DNA of 64,000 bases from Artocarpus heterophyllus (lineage: Eukaryota > Streptophyta > Magnoliopsida > Rosales > Moraceae): assembly GCA_025403435.1 (NCBI GenBank), contig CM046354.1, positions 39,731,041 through 39,795,040 of the forward strand, in the 5' to 3' direction. The notes below the pieces were generated by a model. It saw only the letters and a program-made list of their open reading frames with translations, ran no database searches and was not told the DNA's origin. Positions 11,033 through 22,929 of this stretch are shown here, piece by piece (within the stretch, counting starts at the first letter, position 1; every line of letters starts with the position of its first letter). Made by a program: the position numbers and the translations under genes.

Positions 11033-11175
11033 GGATGGCTGGATACGGAGTACTTGATGCTCTCGAAATGCATCCTTCTTAAGGTCCGATCTTTTGTTTA
11101 TCGATGTTTTTGTATCCTATAAGCATGCATGATATGGATAGCTGGTATACGGAGTGCCTTGTACTCTCGAAACGT
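11033..11175 (+). repeat. Degenerate direct repeat downstream of LOG
   Basis: GGATACGGAGTACTTGATGC plus CTCTCGAAATGCATCC (11040 area) recurs about 100 bp later as GTATACGGAGTGCCTTGTAC plus CTCTCGAAACGTATCC. Two copies, no coding potential seen. The stretch 10898-11838 is otherwise unrecognised 3' sequence of the element. Confidence 0.5.
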
Positions 11176-11838
11176 ATCCGTATTATGTTTGTAATGTGTA
11201 ATATTCTGTTAATATTATGTGGAAGTACCAGAGTCAGTTATGGGGATATTCCATATGAAATATGAGTATATTATTTGGATTGAATGTTTGTGTCATGAGG
11301 ATAGCTGTTTAATGAAAAATATGCCGGGTATGTTTGCAACTCTGAGATTCCGTTTAATATCTCTATGAGTAAGTTTAATGTATAGTTTTGAATAAAAGCG
11401 TTTGTGATATATTTTTTATGATTATGTTTTAGTTTATTAGTTGAGGTATGAAATCAAATATATTTGACTTTTCCTTACTCAAAAAGGAAAAGGAACCTAA
11501 AGATGAAGTATATAAAATTTCTCTGGCAATCTCCTTAAATGTGATTGTAAATCACAGTCCATGGACAATGAAGGACTGGAATCATGATATGGTCAATATG
11601 TATGCCTGATCAGATTCTTAGACTATTATACGGTGTTATAAGTTGAAACTTGTCAGAAATACTCTTATTGAGGGATTTAGGAGTAAGATTTATTATGCAA
11701 GTAAATAAGTGGAAATACGATAACTTAAATTTGGAGGACAAACAACATTAACGGTTTAGACTCAGAATTGGAATCATAGTGGAATCATAATTTTTACTAG
11801 TATTGCTAGAATTGAAATTTCGAGGACGAAATTTCTTT

Positions 11839-11850
11839 AAGGGGAGTAGA
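11839..11850 (+). other. Polypurine tract of the LOG-carrying element
   Basis: AAGGGGAGTAGA precedes the 3' LTR by 2 nt and follows the gypsy-typical GAGGACGAAATTTC motif. It is the expected plus-strand primer site. Confidence 0.7.
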
Positions 11851-11852
11851 GC

Positions 11853-13817
11853 TGTGACACCCGTTATTCTCCTAACGGGTATTGAGGTAATTAAATTAAT
11901 TTTTAATGTATAAAAAAATTGCTTCATTTAAATTTATTTTATAATATTTATTTTTATCTATTTTTAAATTTTCTAAAATTCTCCTATATTTATTTAGTAT
12001 GATTACTAAAAAGCCTTAGAACTTCTAATAAATCTCAAAAATGTCATATTGGCATTATGTGTGTTAAAGTCTTTAGATGAGACATAAGGATATCTTTTCC
12101 AACTACTCTTGACCCTCATTTTCTTTATTTCCTCCGTGACATGCTTCAACATGTCTCCTCTATAATTGTTTCTATCACTTCTCTTCAAAGACTTCATCTT
12201 TTCTTCCTTTCTCTTCCACGGTTCCCACACTCTTCTTCTCATTTCTTTGCTGAAGCAAAATACTTAGAGAACTTCTTCAAGGCAGCCATAAAAATCAGCC
12301 ACCATCACCTCCATTTGAGCAAGAATTTCAGTCATACCGAACTAAAGGAACCTGTTTTGAAGCCATTTCAAGCTTCCAACTAACCATAATCCGAGGTTAG
12401 AATCTTATGAACAAATTTAGTCTTTCATTTATAAATTTTCTTTTATACTAAAGGATTATTCAAATTTGCGTTCTTAAACCTAAGTATATGTTTGTTGCTA
12501 TTTTGGAGCATATGTATGAAGTCTAAGTGTATATGCCCTAGACAGAAAATTTATATTGTTAAACTTTGTAATACCTCTATGGGCAGTGGTTATTTCTTGA
12601 AATTCTAAGATTAAATTAAAATGAATTTTATGAATGTAGTTATATGTTGTGCTTTAGTTTTAATTGTCCTTATGCACGCCTTAGGATCAAGGGAGTATGG
12701 AGCTAACGTTAACTGATTCCAGGATTAAAAGATTGTTGATAAGCTTGAAAGGTAGGGATTCTATTACTCATCTTTTGTGAGGTTTTTATAGAATTAAAAT
12801 TGATTGTTTTGCCGCAATATATATATATCTATGTTGAACTGATATTATATGTGTATCACATATGAAACTATGACATGGACTCGTCTTGTATTGTACGGCG
12901 AGGAACATAATGAATTGACACATGTTATAAATTGAGAAGCATGGTTAGGAAAATTAACTCTATTAATAATGATTTAATATAGAGAAATTGTGAGACATGA
13001 AAAGGGCGACGGTTACGTCCTTGGGCACGAATACCCTAAAAGGAAAAATAGGGGGAAGGTGATGACGCTTCCTTGGGTTGAAAGTCCCAGAACACACTGT
13101 ACAGGAATCGATTTGGTGAGGACTCGGGGCTTGATGTCCCCTCACCGGAACACCCTTGGAATGTTTATAGGGTGATCAAGTGCGCCCATTTGGGTTTCGA
13201 TGAGTTGAGTGATACTCAATTTAGCATGGATACCTAGGAACAATGATGATTGGTAATATTTGTATAAATGTGTAATTATGACACTTGGTAATGATTAACT
13301 ACGGTATCCATAAGATATGATCATAATAAACCTCATAATCTGAAATATGATGTGACTTACTAACCATGCAGATTTTAATGTGGTAATGATAGAGGTGAGT
13401 AATGGCTTTCTCTACTGAGCATAGTGTTGCTCATACCCTTATATTTATATCTTTTCAGGACTCACTAAGTGTAAGGTGGCTACGAGAAATATAGTTGAGG
13501 AAGTGATGTAGCTATATTACATTGGGACTGCTTCAATTGTTGAGAATGTTCTTCATGATAATGTAAGCATCAATTGTTACTTTCTGTGACTGTATTACAA
13601 TGTGTTGAGGGTTAAAATGATGATGACAACAGTTTATATTATTAAATTTAAGGTGCTACATTTAAAACTGTGGTTTATTTATCGTTTATATTTTTATTTT
13701 TGAGTTGAGAGTTTTCATTTAAGTCCCGGGCAAATTTTATTTTTAAGATTTTACTTTTATTATTTATTTTTATTTTATCTCATTAAAAACTGTTAACCCC
13801 CACATAGGGGCGTTACA
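11853..13817 (+). repeat. 3' LTR of the LOG-carrying retrotransposon
   Basis: 1965 bp, identical to 5651-7615 except A/G at 7500/13702 in my comparison. It is followed directly by the AGTGT target duplicate. Confidence 0.92.
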
Positions 13818-15589
13818 AGTGTATATAAGTGTTATATATAAGAAGATAATAATTAAAGATGATAATTAAAATGGCCAGTAACATATAATTAATTATTCAA
13901 TTAAAGTATGGAATTTTCAGTGAGCGTTACTACTGCAGATCATTTCTATTAAAAATGGAACAGTCTTATCCAAACTGTTACTGTAGTGAGTCATTAAATG
14001 AGCGCATTGTATATAATTAGATTATGTAAGAACGTGCTGATGTGATATGAGCAGCTGATAAATTTCATTAGGTATAGCAAGTTCTAATTACATCGATCGA
14101 TGGTCATATATAAAATAATCTTAATCCTGAGTTGTTAGCAAACTCCTATTTAGGGATTTATATATTTTGATTTACTCTTTATGGATTTGAGAATTTAATC
14201 CTATCCCTTGTATTTTAGAAGCATGATAAAGCAAGTAGCCGAGAATGTTCATGTTATAAGATGTAATTCATTCCTTATTTAACAAGAAGCAGAAAAATAA
14301 TTCTCTTAAGTATTGATTTAGGGCTTGAATAATAAGAGTACTCAATTCATGATTAAGTTCATAAATTTATTGTTCATTAGATAATCAATAACACTCAAGG
14401 GTAAAGAAGTAATTAAAGAGGTTAATAGATTTTACCTAACTGTAATTATGAATTATTTATAGAGGATTGATTTATATGTAATTGCTACATCAAATGGATG
14501 ATTCTAAAAATTGAGTAATTATAGATGTATAATTTTAAAAGTGCAATTCCAAGAATTTGGTGGAGTTATATTGGAATTCATAAAAGAATAATTTATTAAT
14601 TAAAAGCTTAATTAATATATTGGTTTTATTGGAGCTTGAAATTACAGGTCCATTAGTCCCGCTGACATCCCTGTAAACATTGTTTGGACACAATAAATTA
14701 TTGGTTTAAATAATTTAGAATTATGGAATTTTAAATTAAATCACTCAAAATAAATTAATTATGAATTAATTTATATTTATTAAATAATTGGATTATTTAA
14801 TAAATAAATATAATTAATTTTAGAAAACACACTCATTGTTTAGGTGGTGCACCACTATATTTATAACGCCATCAGCAGTAAAGGGAATGTTCTTTTGTGC
14901 ACATTAAAAGGGTTGTTCACAAAGTTTTCATATTTAGTATTTCTAATTTTTGAATAAATGTGATTTAATTCGAATATGGAAAGTTGAATGTAGAGACAAA
15001 TAAGATTGGATAACAAAGAAATGTTCTCTCTCTTTTCTCTTCTCATTGGTGCCACACACAGATATGGTATCTATGTGTGTGGCACCTATCACAGTGTAAG
15101 GAAAAGAAACTTGTGTCTTTTATTCTAATTAAATATTTGATATTAAATTAAAATAAGAAGACTTTCTAAAATTAATTAGCTATCTTATTTTTTATAAATA
15201 GAGGTCACCTCTATTCATTTGATAGACTTGTGAGTATCGAAGAGACTGAGAGTACTTTGTAAAAATATCCTTACATAGGTGTGTAAGAGAGTAAAGAAAA
15301 GTTCTTTGTCCCAAGACCGTTTCACTCATGTGGTGAGATTTACGAGTTACTTAAATAAGTAGAGTGATTCTCTAGAAACCATATTCCTTCAACGCCCACT
15401 CGTTCGTCCATCTGGTGTCGAGAATGAGACGAGAAAGACGATGGTTTTGTCTTGTAGAGAATGTATTTATAATACCTTTGATTTCGATTCTCTCGTCATT
15501 CGGATAAGCAAAGTTATATATAATTTACGCGCTAAATTAATATAATCTGTAACGCTTTATAAAAATTTTGGGAAAATTTTTATTACACA
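13818..15589 (+). repeat. Right part of the old copia-type solo LTR
   Basis: It continues the sequence cut at 5650. It contains GGTCCATTAGTCCC, matching GGTCCATTTGGTCCC of the LTRs at 50672 and 60418, and a TATA-like TTTATAAATAGAGG (about 15191). The end is probably TTACACA near 15589. The flank CAATCC compares with CAATAC left of 5494, an imperfect (aged) target duplication. No internal coding region is attached, so it is probably a solo LTR. Confidence 0.45.
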
Positions 15590-16713
15590 CAATCCGCACC
15601 ATTATCACGTGTGTTTTCGCTATCTTTGTGAAAATCGTTTGTCAAAACTAATGCAGACTAGTTACAAATCATTAAAATATGTCTAAAATTTGGCAAGATC
15701 TGCTCCTAAAGGTGAAAACCATAAGATACCTCGTCAAAAACGAAACTCAATAAAGAAAAAACTGAAGAGAAAAGGGGAAAAAAAAAAAAAGGTGCTTAAT
15801 CGTTTCCATTACTTAAATCTATATGTTGAAAGACCTCAATCATCACGAGCAATGGAAGAATGGACGAATTTTGGAGCTCAAGACAACCAATGAGAACCTT
15901 GATTGTTAGCTGCAAAGGATGTCAGTTTGTCCGTAGCATAATCAAGAGACTTGAAAAGTCACATTCCTCAAATACGAAACAGTTGTAGCCTAGGCCGATC
16001 GAACACGCCAAGGACAATCTTGCTTCAAAAGGAAATCTAATAGCAATATTTAACAACAAAACACTCTTTAAAGAAGCCTCTGTACATACAAAAAATAGGA
16101 CCACAATTTGCATTACATGGAGCGCCATGAGCCGCACAATCAATGTTCACTTTAATCCACTCAAATAAAGGCGAAATAACCAATCAGCTTGCAATATAAA
16201 AGGCCTTTTTCCAACTCTGTCCTTAACTTTAAGGGCAATTTTTTTTTTTTTTTTTTTCTGGTAGGAGCCGAAAAAGATATTATCGGTGGTGGGTGATTGT
16301 TTTTCAATCTACATTAAAAAAAGAATTTAATTTTTTATAAATAAATTAAGAAAAGAAAATTAAAAAAAAAATCCTATTCATTCTATTATAATTGAAGTTT
16401 CTTGGAAAAGAAAAGAATAGAATATAGATATATGCAAGTTGCAACAGGGGCCGCGTTTTTCTCGTATGACGATTATTGGCGAGTTCATATTGCAACATCC
16501 TTCTAGAAGATGACGCTGATTTCTTATTTTTGTTCTAGAAGCATTGTCATTATGTTATCATTTTTCCGAACGGCTTTCCCTTTTTTTTTTTTTTTTTTTT
16601 AAAGAAGCTTCGCGTTTTATCTAAACATACATATATGTTTCACCAAGCATATATTTTATACATTTTTTCCCTAGGGAAAAAAACAATTTCAAATAAAGTT
16701 ATTTGTATGTGTG

Positions 16714-16747
<34 letters not shown>

Positions 16748-17256
16748 TTATTTATCCAAAAAGAAAAATACGTTCTGTAGTATAAAAAGACATTTTAAGC
16801 ACCAATCTACACCTTCACAGCTCGCTATTATAGAAAACTTGGCATTGGTAAACAGTCAAGGGGCTCATTTTACTTTTTATACATTTCTATTTAATAAGAT
16901 TTTTATTATTGTATTATTTATTAATCAAATTACTTTCAAGGAAATTTATGTGGTTTATTTCTTCCTCAAAATTATTTTTCATTAAATTTTTTTTGTTTCA
17001 TATATAACAATTATAATTATATAGATCATTGTATGTTGTCTGATTCGAAAATAATTACAAATCGTGTGTTTCAATATAAGAACTACAATTTAGTTTAACA
17101 TAAAGAAATATAATATAAAAAAACTACAGTTTAATTCTCCTTGTTGTAAGTGAAGGATATACAATTTTTTCTATTATATATAAACCCTTACAATTCACTA
17201 CCAAGCGTAGTTTCCTGTCATGGGATCTAGGGTTTAGTTTAATAAAAAGGAAAAAT
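15590..17256. other. Intergenic, simple repeats only
   Basis: AT-rich sequence with T-runs (about 16239-16257 and 16580-16600) and a (TA)n tract (about 16718-16741). No coding region, LTR or TIR could be supported. Confidence 0.5.
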
Positions 17257-17351
17257 ATAAACTTAAGAAAAAACTATCGGTTAATATATGAATTGAAAAA
17301 GAAAAACATTTGAAAAAAATAAACTTAAGAAAAAACTATCGGTTAATATAT
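17257..17351. repeat. Short direct repeat, two copies 62 bp apart
   Basis: About 33 bp beginning ATAAACTTAAGAAAAAAC and running through TATCGGTTAATATA occurs at 17257-17289 and 17319-17351. The second copy abuts the inverted repeat that starts at 17354. Confidence 0.75.
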
Positions 17352-17353
17352 AT

Positions 17354-17469
17354 AACTTCCATCCATCTGGAAGCACTCCTACGTATATATATCTATATAT
17401 ATCTACTCCCCTATATATATATATATGTAGATAGATAGACAGGGGACTGCTTCCAGATGAATGGAAGTT
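17354..17469. repeat. Inverted repeat (MITE-like hairpin)
   Basis: The left arm AACTTCCATCCATCTGGAAG (17354 on, continuing to about 17380) is complementary to the right arm 17443-17469 with about two mismatches. The loop is itself TATA-rich and self-complementary. A related arm followed by a TA tract occurs at about 22731-22785, so this is a dispersed family. Confidence 0.6.
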
Positions 17470-19080
17470 TCTTCGATTTAATTTTAACCGTTTAGATTAG
17501 ATCTTACGATAACGATCTTGGTGAGGGTAGGAGAAACAAATTATGACTTCCTTTATCCGGTAACCGGTTAAACTACAATAATGATCAGTGAAAGAAACGC
17601 CTGAGCATTTCATCCATGTTGCTACATTTTCTTGGTTTCTCAATGGATGTATCTTCTTGCACCACGGGCCTCTGCTCAATAAATTAACGATCTAATTATG
17701 TTTATTGAATTAAAATATGACTTTAATTTATAAAAATTATACAAATGTCTCATAATGATATCATTAAAATTATTTATATGTAATTATATAGTACAATATG
17801 TAATATCATTAAAATAATTACCATATTATTAAAGATATTTTAAATATATTTTGAATACTGTGTTAGGTTTTAATTTCATAACAATAATTTAAACATGTAT
17901 TGTAATTTTTCCTAATTTTATTTTCATGTGGCCCAACCCAATGAAAATAAGGGGTATATGTTAGTCTGTCTTAGAAAATTATACTCACGCCCTAAGTATT
18001 TGTTAAGATACCCGAAAATATTTTTTTGAAGTAAGACACCCTTAAATATTTTAAAATTTAAAGAATGCGTCTAAATATTTAAAATTTTAAATTATTTTCT
18101 TTTTAATATCAAAACTCATATAATTACATAATTATCCTTATAAACACCCCACATGCTTAAACTATCTTGTTAAAAATATTTTGATTTTTTTTGTTAACAT
18201 TCCATTTCAATGATTTTTTTTTCCTCAAATTCATTCGAACGTGAAATGAAATCATAATTTAAATTTTTGAACAATAATTCAAACACGAAAATATTCTTAT
18301 CTTTAAACAATCTGAATATCTTTTCTCTTTTTTCTTTTCTATGTTTACTTTTTACAATAGAAGGTGTTTGAATGGGATCATACCATAAAAAAAGGTATAC
18401 ATAAAGCTTCCTCCAAATGTTAGTGTGAAACAATTCTACTGTAGATTTAGCAGAAGCACATCGAAGTTGGAATCAAAGACAACACATCTTAACTCAATGT
18501 CAGTCAAATTTCTCAAGTTTCATTATTTTTTATTTTATTTTTTTGGGAATTTAGCAATAGATTGTTTAAACAACAAAAATTTTAAATACAAATATGTTCT
18601 AGCAAAAGGACTTTGAACAAATAAATAATTTAAATTATGATTTTGAGGAAACTATTTCAAGTTTAAATGACATTGACATAGAGCTGGGATTGGAACCTGT
18701 TGCCCATGGTTATACGGGCTTGCTTTCTTGATTTAATTGGAACAAGGCTCGATCTTGATCATCATCAATTTGATTAGTCTTGATATATACAAAAGCAATA
18801 GTTCATAATTTCCTATTCTAGATTTTTTTTAATTTTTAGATTTGTTGATTTTCTATTTAATATTTTACTTACAGTGCTAAGTTATTCAGTTTCCTCTTCT
18901 TAACATAAATAAGTCGTACTATATAAATATGAGTGTAATTTTTTTACTTTGACGGCCTTTCATATATAAAATTTCAGACTTATTTGAGTTTTTTTAGTTA
19001 TCCTTTCCGTTCTCGTTTTCTTTGTTTCATTTTGAAACAAAAACCTCCATTGCACCAATAATGATATTAGTGTGAGGATT
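17470..19080. other. Intergenic, no supported gene
   Basis: Very AT-rich. Only short frames without domain signals were seen. Confidence 0.5.
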
Positions 19081-19084
19081 TAAT

Positions 19085-19195
19085 TATTTTGGTTATGTAC
19101 CTTGTAAGGTTAGATAAGTTATCTATTAATTTGGATTTAGTTATTTTGGTTATGTGCTTGTAAGGTTAGATAAGTTATCTATTAATTCTATCTTG
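19085..19195. repeat. Tandem duplication of about 55 bp
   Basis: TTATTTTGGTTATGT followed by CTTGTAAGGTTAGATAAG and TTATCTATTAATT is repeated twice in direct tandem with a few differences. Confidence 0.75.
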
Positions 19196-19290
19196 ATTTG
19201 CTAAGAAGGAAATGTACAACTTCTTTTGTTTGCTTAGCGAGAGGAGATAATTAGGGTGTGTTTGGTTGCAATGGTAGAATAGTAATGGTA

Positions 19291-21454
19291 TGTAACGTCC
19301 CGAAAGTTATTTAATGTTAATGTAATGCAAATGATGAATTAGTGTGTCATAATTAACGTTTTAACATTAATTAGATTATTTGGTTGGATTTTGAATTTTT
19401 GATTGTTTTGTTAATTTAATGAATTCGAATGATTTCTTATTATTTTAAAATGATGTTTTGAGTTTTAAAACACAACAATTTGTAAAATGTTAAAAAAAAA
19501 TATTTCGTTTTACAAAACCGTGGGCGGCACATGGTTTTCGTACAGTAAAACTGCTCACTGATTTTCTCTATTTATTTCCTTCCTCTCTCTCTCTCTCTCC
19601 TCACTCCCACGCATCTCTCTCTCTCTTCCTCTTGATCTCTCTCTCGGCACCCTCTCTCTCTCTACATCTCTCTTTCAAATTTTTGAACTCCATTTCGAAT
19701 CCAAACTTCGGGATAGCAAGGAGGAGGCTCGGGGACGTGATTTGGCAACCGAGAACGCGGATTGAAGCTTCGATTCGAGGTTAGATTTGAAATTTCTAAA
19801 CTTTTTACAAAATTTCCAATTTTATGCATTTTTGAAATCTAGGTTTGTTTAAGCTTAGAAAACCGTGGATTTGTGTTAAATGAACTTAGAACAACTAGAA
19901 TATAAGCTTAGATTGAGGAAAGACGGATTGAATTCAAGATTTTTCATTTTTCCCTCATTTTCTCATTTTTGGATTTTTGAGGATTTCGAATTTAAATCTT
20001 GTTTAAATGAGTCCAAACATGTTTTAGTATGTTTTTCTATCAATTATGATTGTTTTTCATGCCTGGGATTTGAGAAAAACAGGTTAGAATCAAGATTTGA
20101 ATTTTGGGGATCGAGAAACCCGTGGCTGGGATTTCTGAATTTTCCCAGTTCGGGTTCGGCAGGCCGGAGTGATGATCGGTAGGCCGGTGTTCTTCCGACC
20201 GGCAGGCCGAACCTGGGGAAGTGTTCGGCCGACCGAACTTTGCTTCTGGCAAGCCGAACTGTGCAGTTCGGCTGGCCGAAGCAGGACGTCCGGCAGGCCG
20301 ACCGTGGCATGGAAAATTTTATGATTTTCACCCGTTTTCACTGTTTTGAACCCTGATTTAAATCCCAACCTTATAGAATGATTTTAAAGGTACAATGGCA
20401 CACTAGGACATCATAAAATGATTTAGTGACATAGGATGTCTTGAACTAGATATTGATCGACTTAGTTTGTATCTAGGATCGTTCGTGGTTCCGCAGAGCT
20501 AACGTATAGCGGACCGGGATTACGGTGTGGGGCACCGGTACGAGTATTGAGGTAGGACTTCTATCCTATTTCTTTGGTAGCCTGGTTTTGAAATGATTTG
20601 GCTTTGAAAAGGATTTCTATCAAAATGTTTTCAACGGTTGTTTGAAAATGGATTTATCGGTTATATTTTAATATACCGTGATTATGAAATGAATTTCATA
20701 ATGAATGTAATTGACAACACTCGGTAATTGGGTTTTGAATGATAATGATAATAAACACAAAGGCATGATGTCATATCAGAGATCAGGTCGTGTAGCGATC
20801 GACCTTGGGGGCAGGTCCCGAAACCCAACTGGGCCACTACGGTGGTGATATCATGGTTTGCCTAGGTAAAAGTAAAATGGTGTTTTGATTGTGCGAGTAG
20901 ACTGTTCTGGGTCAGGACGGTTCTACTCAAATTATTTATTTATTTATTTGTTTATTTATTTAAGTTTTCTTTTGAGTACTCCTAACAATGAAGTGTTTCT
21001 TTAAGTTAAATTATTTTATAAAACATAGTCCTACTGAGCCTTTCGCTCACGTTTTATTTGTTTTAAATTTCCCCCCTCTAGGTGGTTTCCCATTTAGGTT
21101 TGGAGAGGATTCTTCGGACTGAACTCAGGAGCAATAGGAGGATTAATTTATATTTTGTATCATTTAATCAAGGCATGTAAGATTTAACTTTATCTGTATC
21201 TTGGACTGTGATTGTATTTATGATATTGTTAGTACCATGTGTGTGCACAAGTTGTGGGTTGTGGAACCCATACTCGCGGTTCTTTATTAATTTTTATTAC
21301 TTACTTAATATTTATAAATTCTTTTTCAAAAATGTGGTGGAAAACTTCTTATTTCTTACTTAATTTGATCCTTAAACCATGGGTTTTAATTAAATTCTCT
21401 TTTAATTAATCTAAATAATCCGCCACGTCACCTCCCGTATTCCGGGGCGTGACA
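19291..21454 (+). mobile_element. Ty3/gypsy solo LTR
   Basis: 2164 bp, TGTAACGTCCCG ... GGGGCGTGACA, flanked by a perfect 5-bp duplication TGGTA (19286-19290 and 21455-21459). The TGTAACGTCCCG start and the mirrored CCGGGGCGTGACA end are typical of plant gypsy LTRs. No internal domain is attached, so it arose by LTR-LTR recombination. The flanks (GTGTGTTTGGTTGCAATGG on the left, GAGAATGAGAATGAGAATGG on the right) look like the interior of an older MITE into which it inserted. Confidence 0.88.
20155..20303. repeat. CGGCAGGCCGA-like motif array in gypsy solo LTR
   Basis: Seven near-palindromic cores related to TCGGCAGGCCGA. Core GGCC (or AGCC) starts at 20162, 20182, 20205, 20227, 20252, 20274 and 20296, so spacings are 20, 23, 22, 25, 22 and 22 bp. 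The array is GC-rich against AT-rich surroundings. The sequences between cores are unlike each other. Confidence 0.8.
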
Positions 21455-21459
21455 TGGTA

Positions 21460-22920
21460 ACGAGAATGAGAATGAGAATGGAATAGTATAGAAAAGAAAG
21501 ATGATTCATTTATGCTTGAGATCGATTTTTGCTCCCTTCTGAAACTTGTTATAGTAAATGTTACATGTTGTAACTTCTCCAAACTATTAAGATTCTGGAG
21601 ACTATTATATCCATAGTTTTATACTTAAAAGTTCAAGACAAAAGTTTTTTTTTAGTATATAATTTCCTTAATTAACTTATTGGCCATAAATAGAAGCATA
21701 AATCCAAAAATGACCCTTGACAAATCCCACTTTAGTCCTTGATTTTCAAAACATCTTCGAATTAACACTAATCAATTAATGTTGTAAAAATAGTCTCCAT
21801 CCACAATATGAGCCTTAGAATTTGAAGAAAATTTCTCATGTGCAACAGGACATGCCAATTAAGTGAGGGCAAAATGGATTTTTTCTTCCCATGGATTTGA
21901 GAGTGGAATTATGTGAATATTATAGTGCTAAAATTAGGAAACATGCCCCCTTAATTCACTTTTTTAGTTTTAAAGAAAATTGCATAAAATATCACCTTTT
22001 TAGCCAATCTAATTTTTTATGCAATCAATTATAAAACAAAAAATATACGCTACAAATTTTGAACTTCCTTGTTATTTCCCCTTCTTTCTTAGATTTGGTT
22101 TACCCCCTCTTTTTTTCTCTATCCTCCTACTCTCTCTCTTCCCTCCTTGATTTCTAACTACATGAATATGATCTGGAGTAGTACATTAAGCCTTAACATC
22201 CCAACTGCAAATGGAGTAGTTGAACAAATAGTGTTTATTTTGATATCGCAACTACCTATCCAGCAAAAAGAAAAAAGAAAAAAAAAAAGCAGACGTGTTA
22301 TCTTTGTCTTCTACCTTAATTGGGAATGAGATTAAAATATTTGCTCATGCAAATATTCATTAATATCTTGCATTTGGTATGAACAACCTTCCAACAAAAA
22401 TATAATAAATTAAATTCTGTTGAGGATTCGATTATATTATAGGCAAAGTTACGTTCAATTACAACAAGAGTTACATTTTATGTGTTAAAAGATATGTTGT
22501 CGTCTGGAAGCTTCAAGCTGTACAAAACATGATATATTAGCTCATACCATGTGTATAAAAATTGCTCAATCATATTGGCTGAAAAACCGAAGATATAGGT
22601 TGCCTTGGTAATCAATTTTCAATTAATAATTTAATAATGTCCAAGTACATCTATTAGCACATAATATAGGGACATTTTTCTCAACTAGTCCTTACTTTTC
22701 TCAACTAAGTACTTGCCACCTCATGGATAAAACGTCCATCCGGATGGATGGAAGCAAAATCCTATATATATATATATATATATATGTGTGTATATATTTT
22801 CAGAATCACTTCGTTTATTTAAAAACTGTACAGGTCCATAAATGTGCATTTAGACTTTTACAAGAAAGGAAACAAATAATATATCCCTAAAAATGAAACA
22901 ATCTAGATTTTATTGACAGA
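21460..22920. other. Intergenic, no supported gene
   Basis: AT-rich. It contains a half copy of the hairpin repeat family with a (TA)n tract (about 22731-22785). No coding features were supported. Confidence 0.5.
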
Positions 22921-22929
22921 GAAAATCCG

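Larger units (their letters stand above)
5651..13817 (+). mobile_element. Young non-autonomous LTR retrotransposon carrying a LOG gene and a Cys-rich ORF
   Basis: The element is 8167 bp, bounded by a perfect 5-bp target duplication AGTGT (5646-5650 and 13818-13822). The two LTRs are each 1965 bp (TGTGACACCC ... GTTACA) with a constant offset of 6202 bp and only one difference seen by eye (A at 7500, G at 13702). It has an initiator-Met-tRNA primer site at 7623 and a purine tract at 11839. The motif GAGGACGAAATTTC before the tract is a hallmark of Ty3/gypsy chromovirus-type elements. The 4.24-kb interior has no Gag zinc knuckle, protease, RT, RNase H or integrase. It holds two ORFs, at 9082 and 10247. 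It must be mobilised in trans by a gypsy relative and inserted very recently. Confidence 0.9.

Noticed and set aside
20040..20368. Overlapping minus-strand ORFs in the gypsy solo LTR
   Set aside because: Open only because the GC-rich motif array lacks stops; the frames overlap each other and have no domain.
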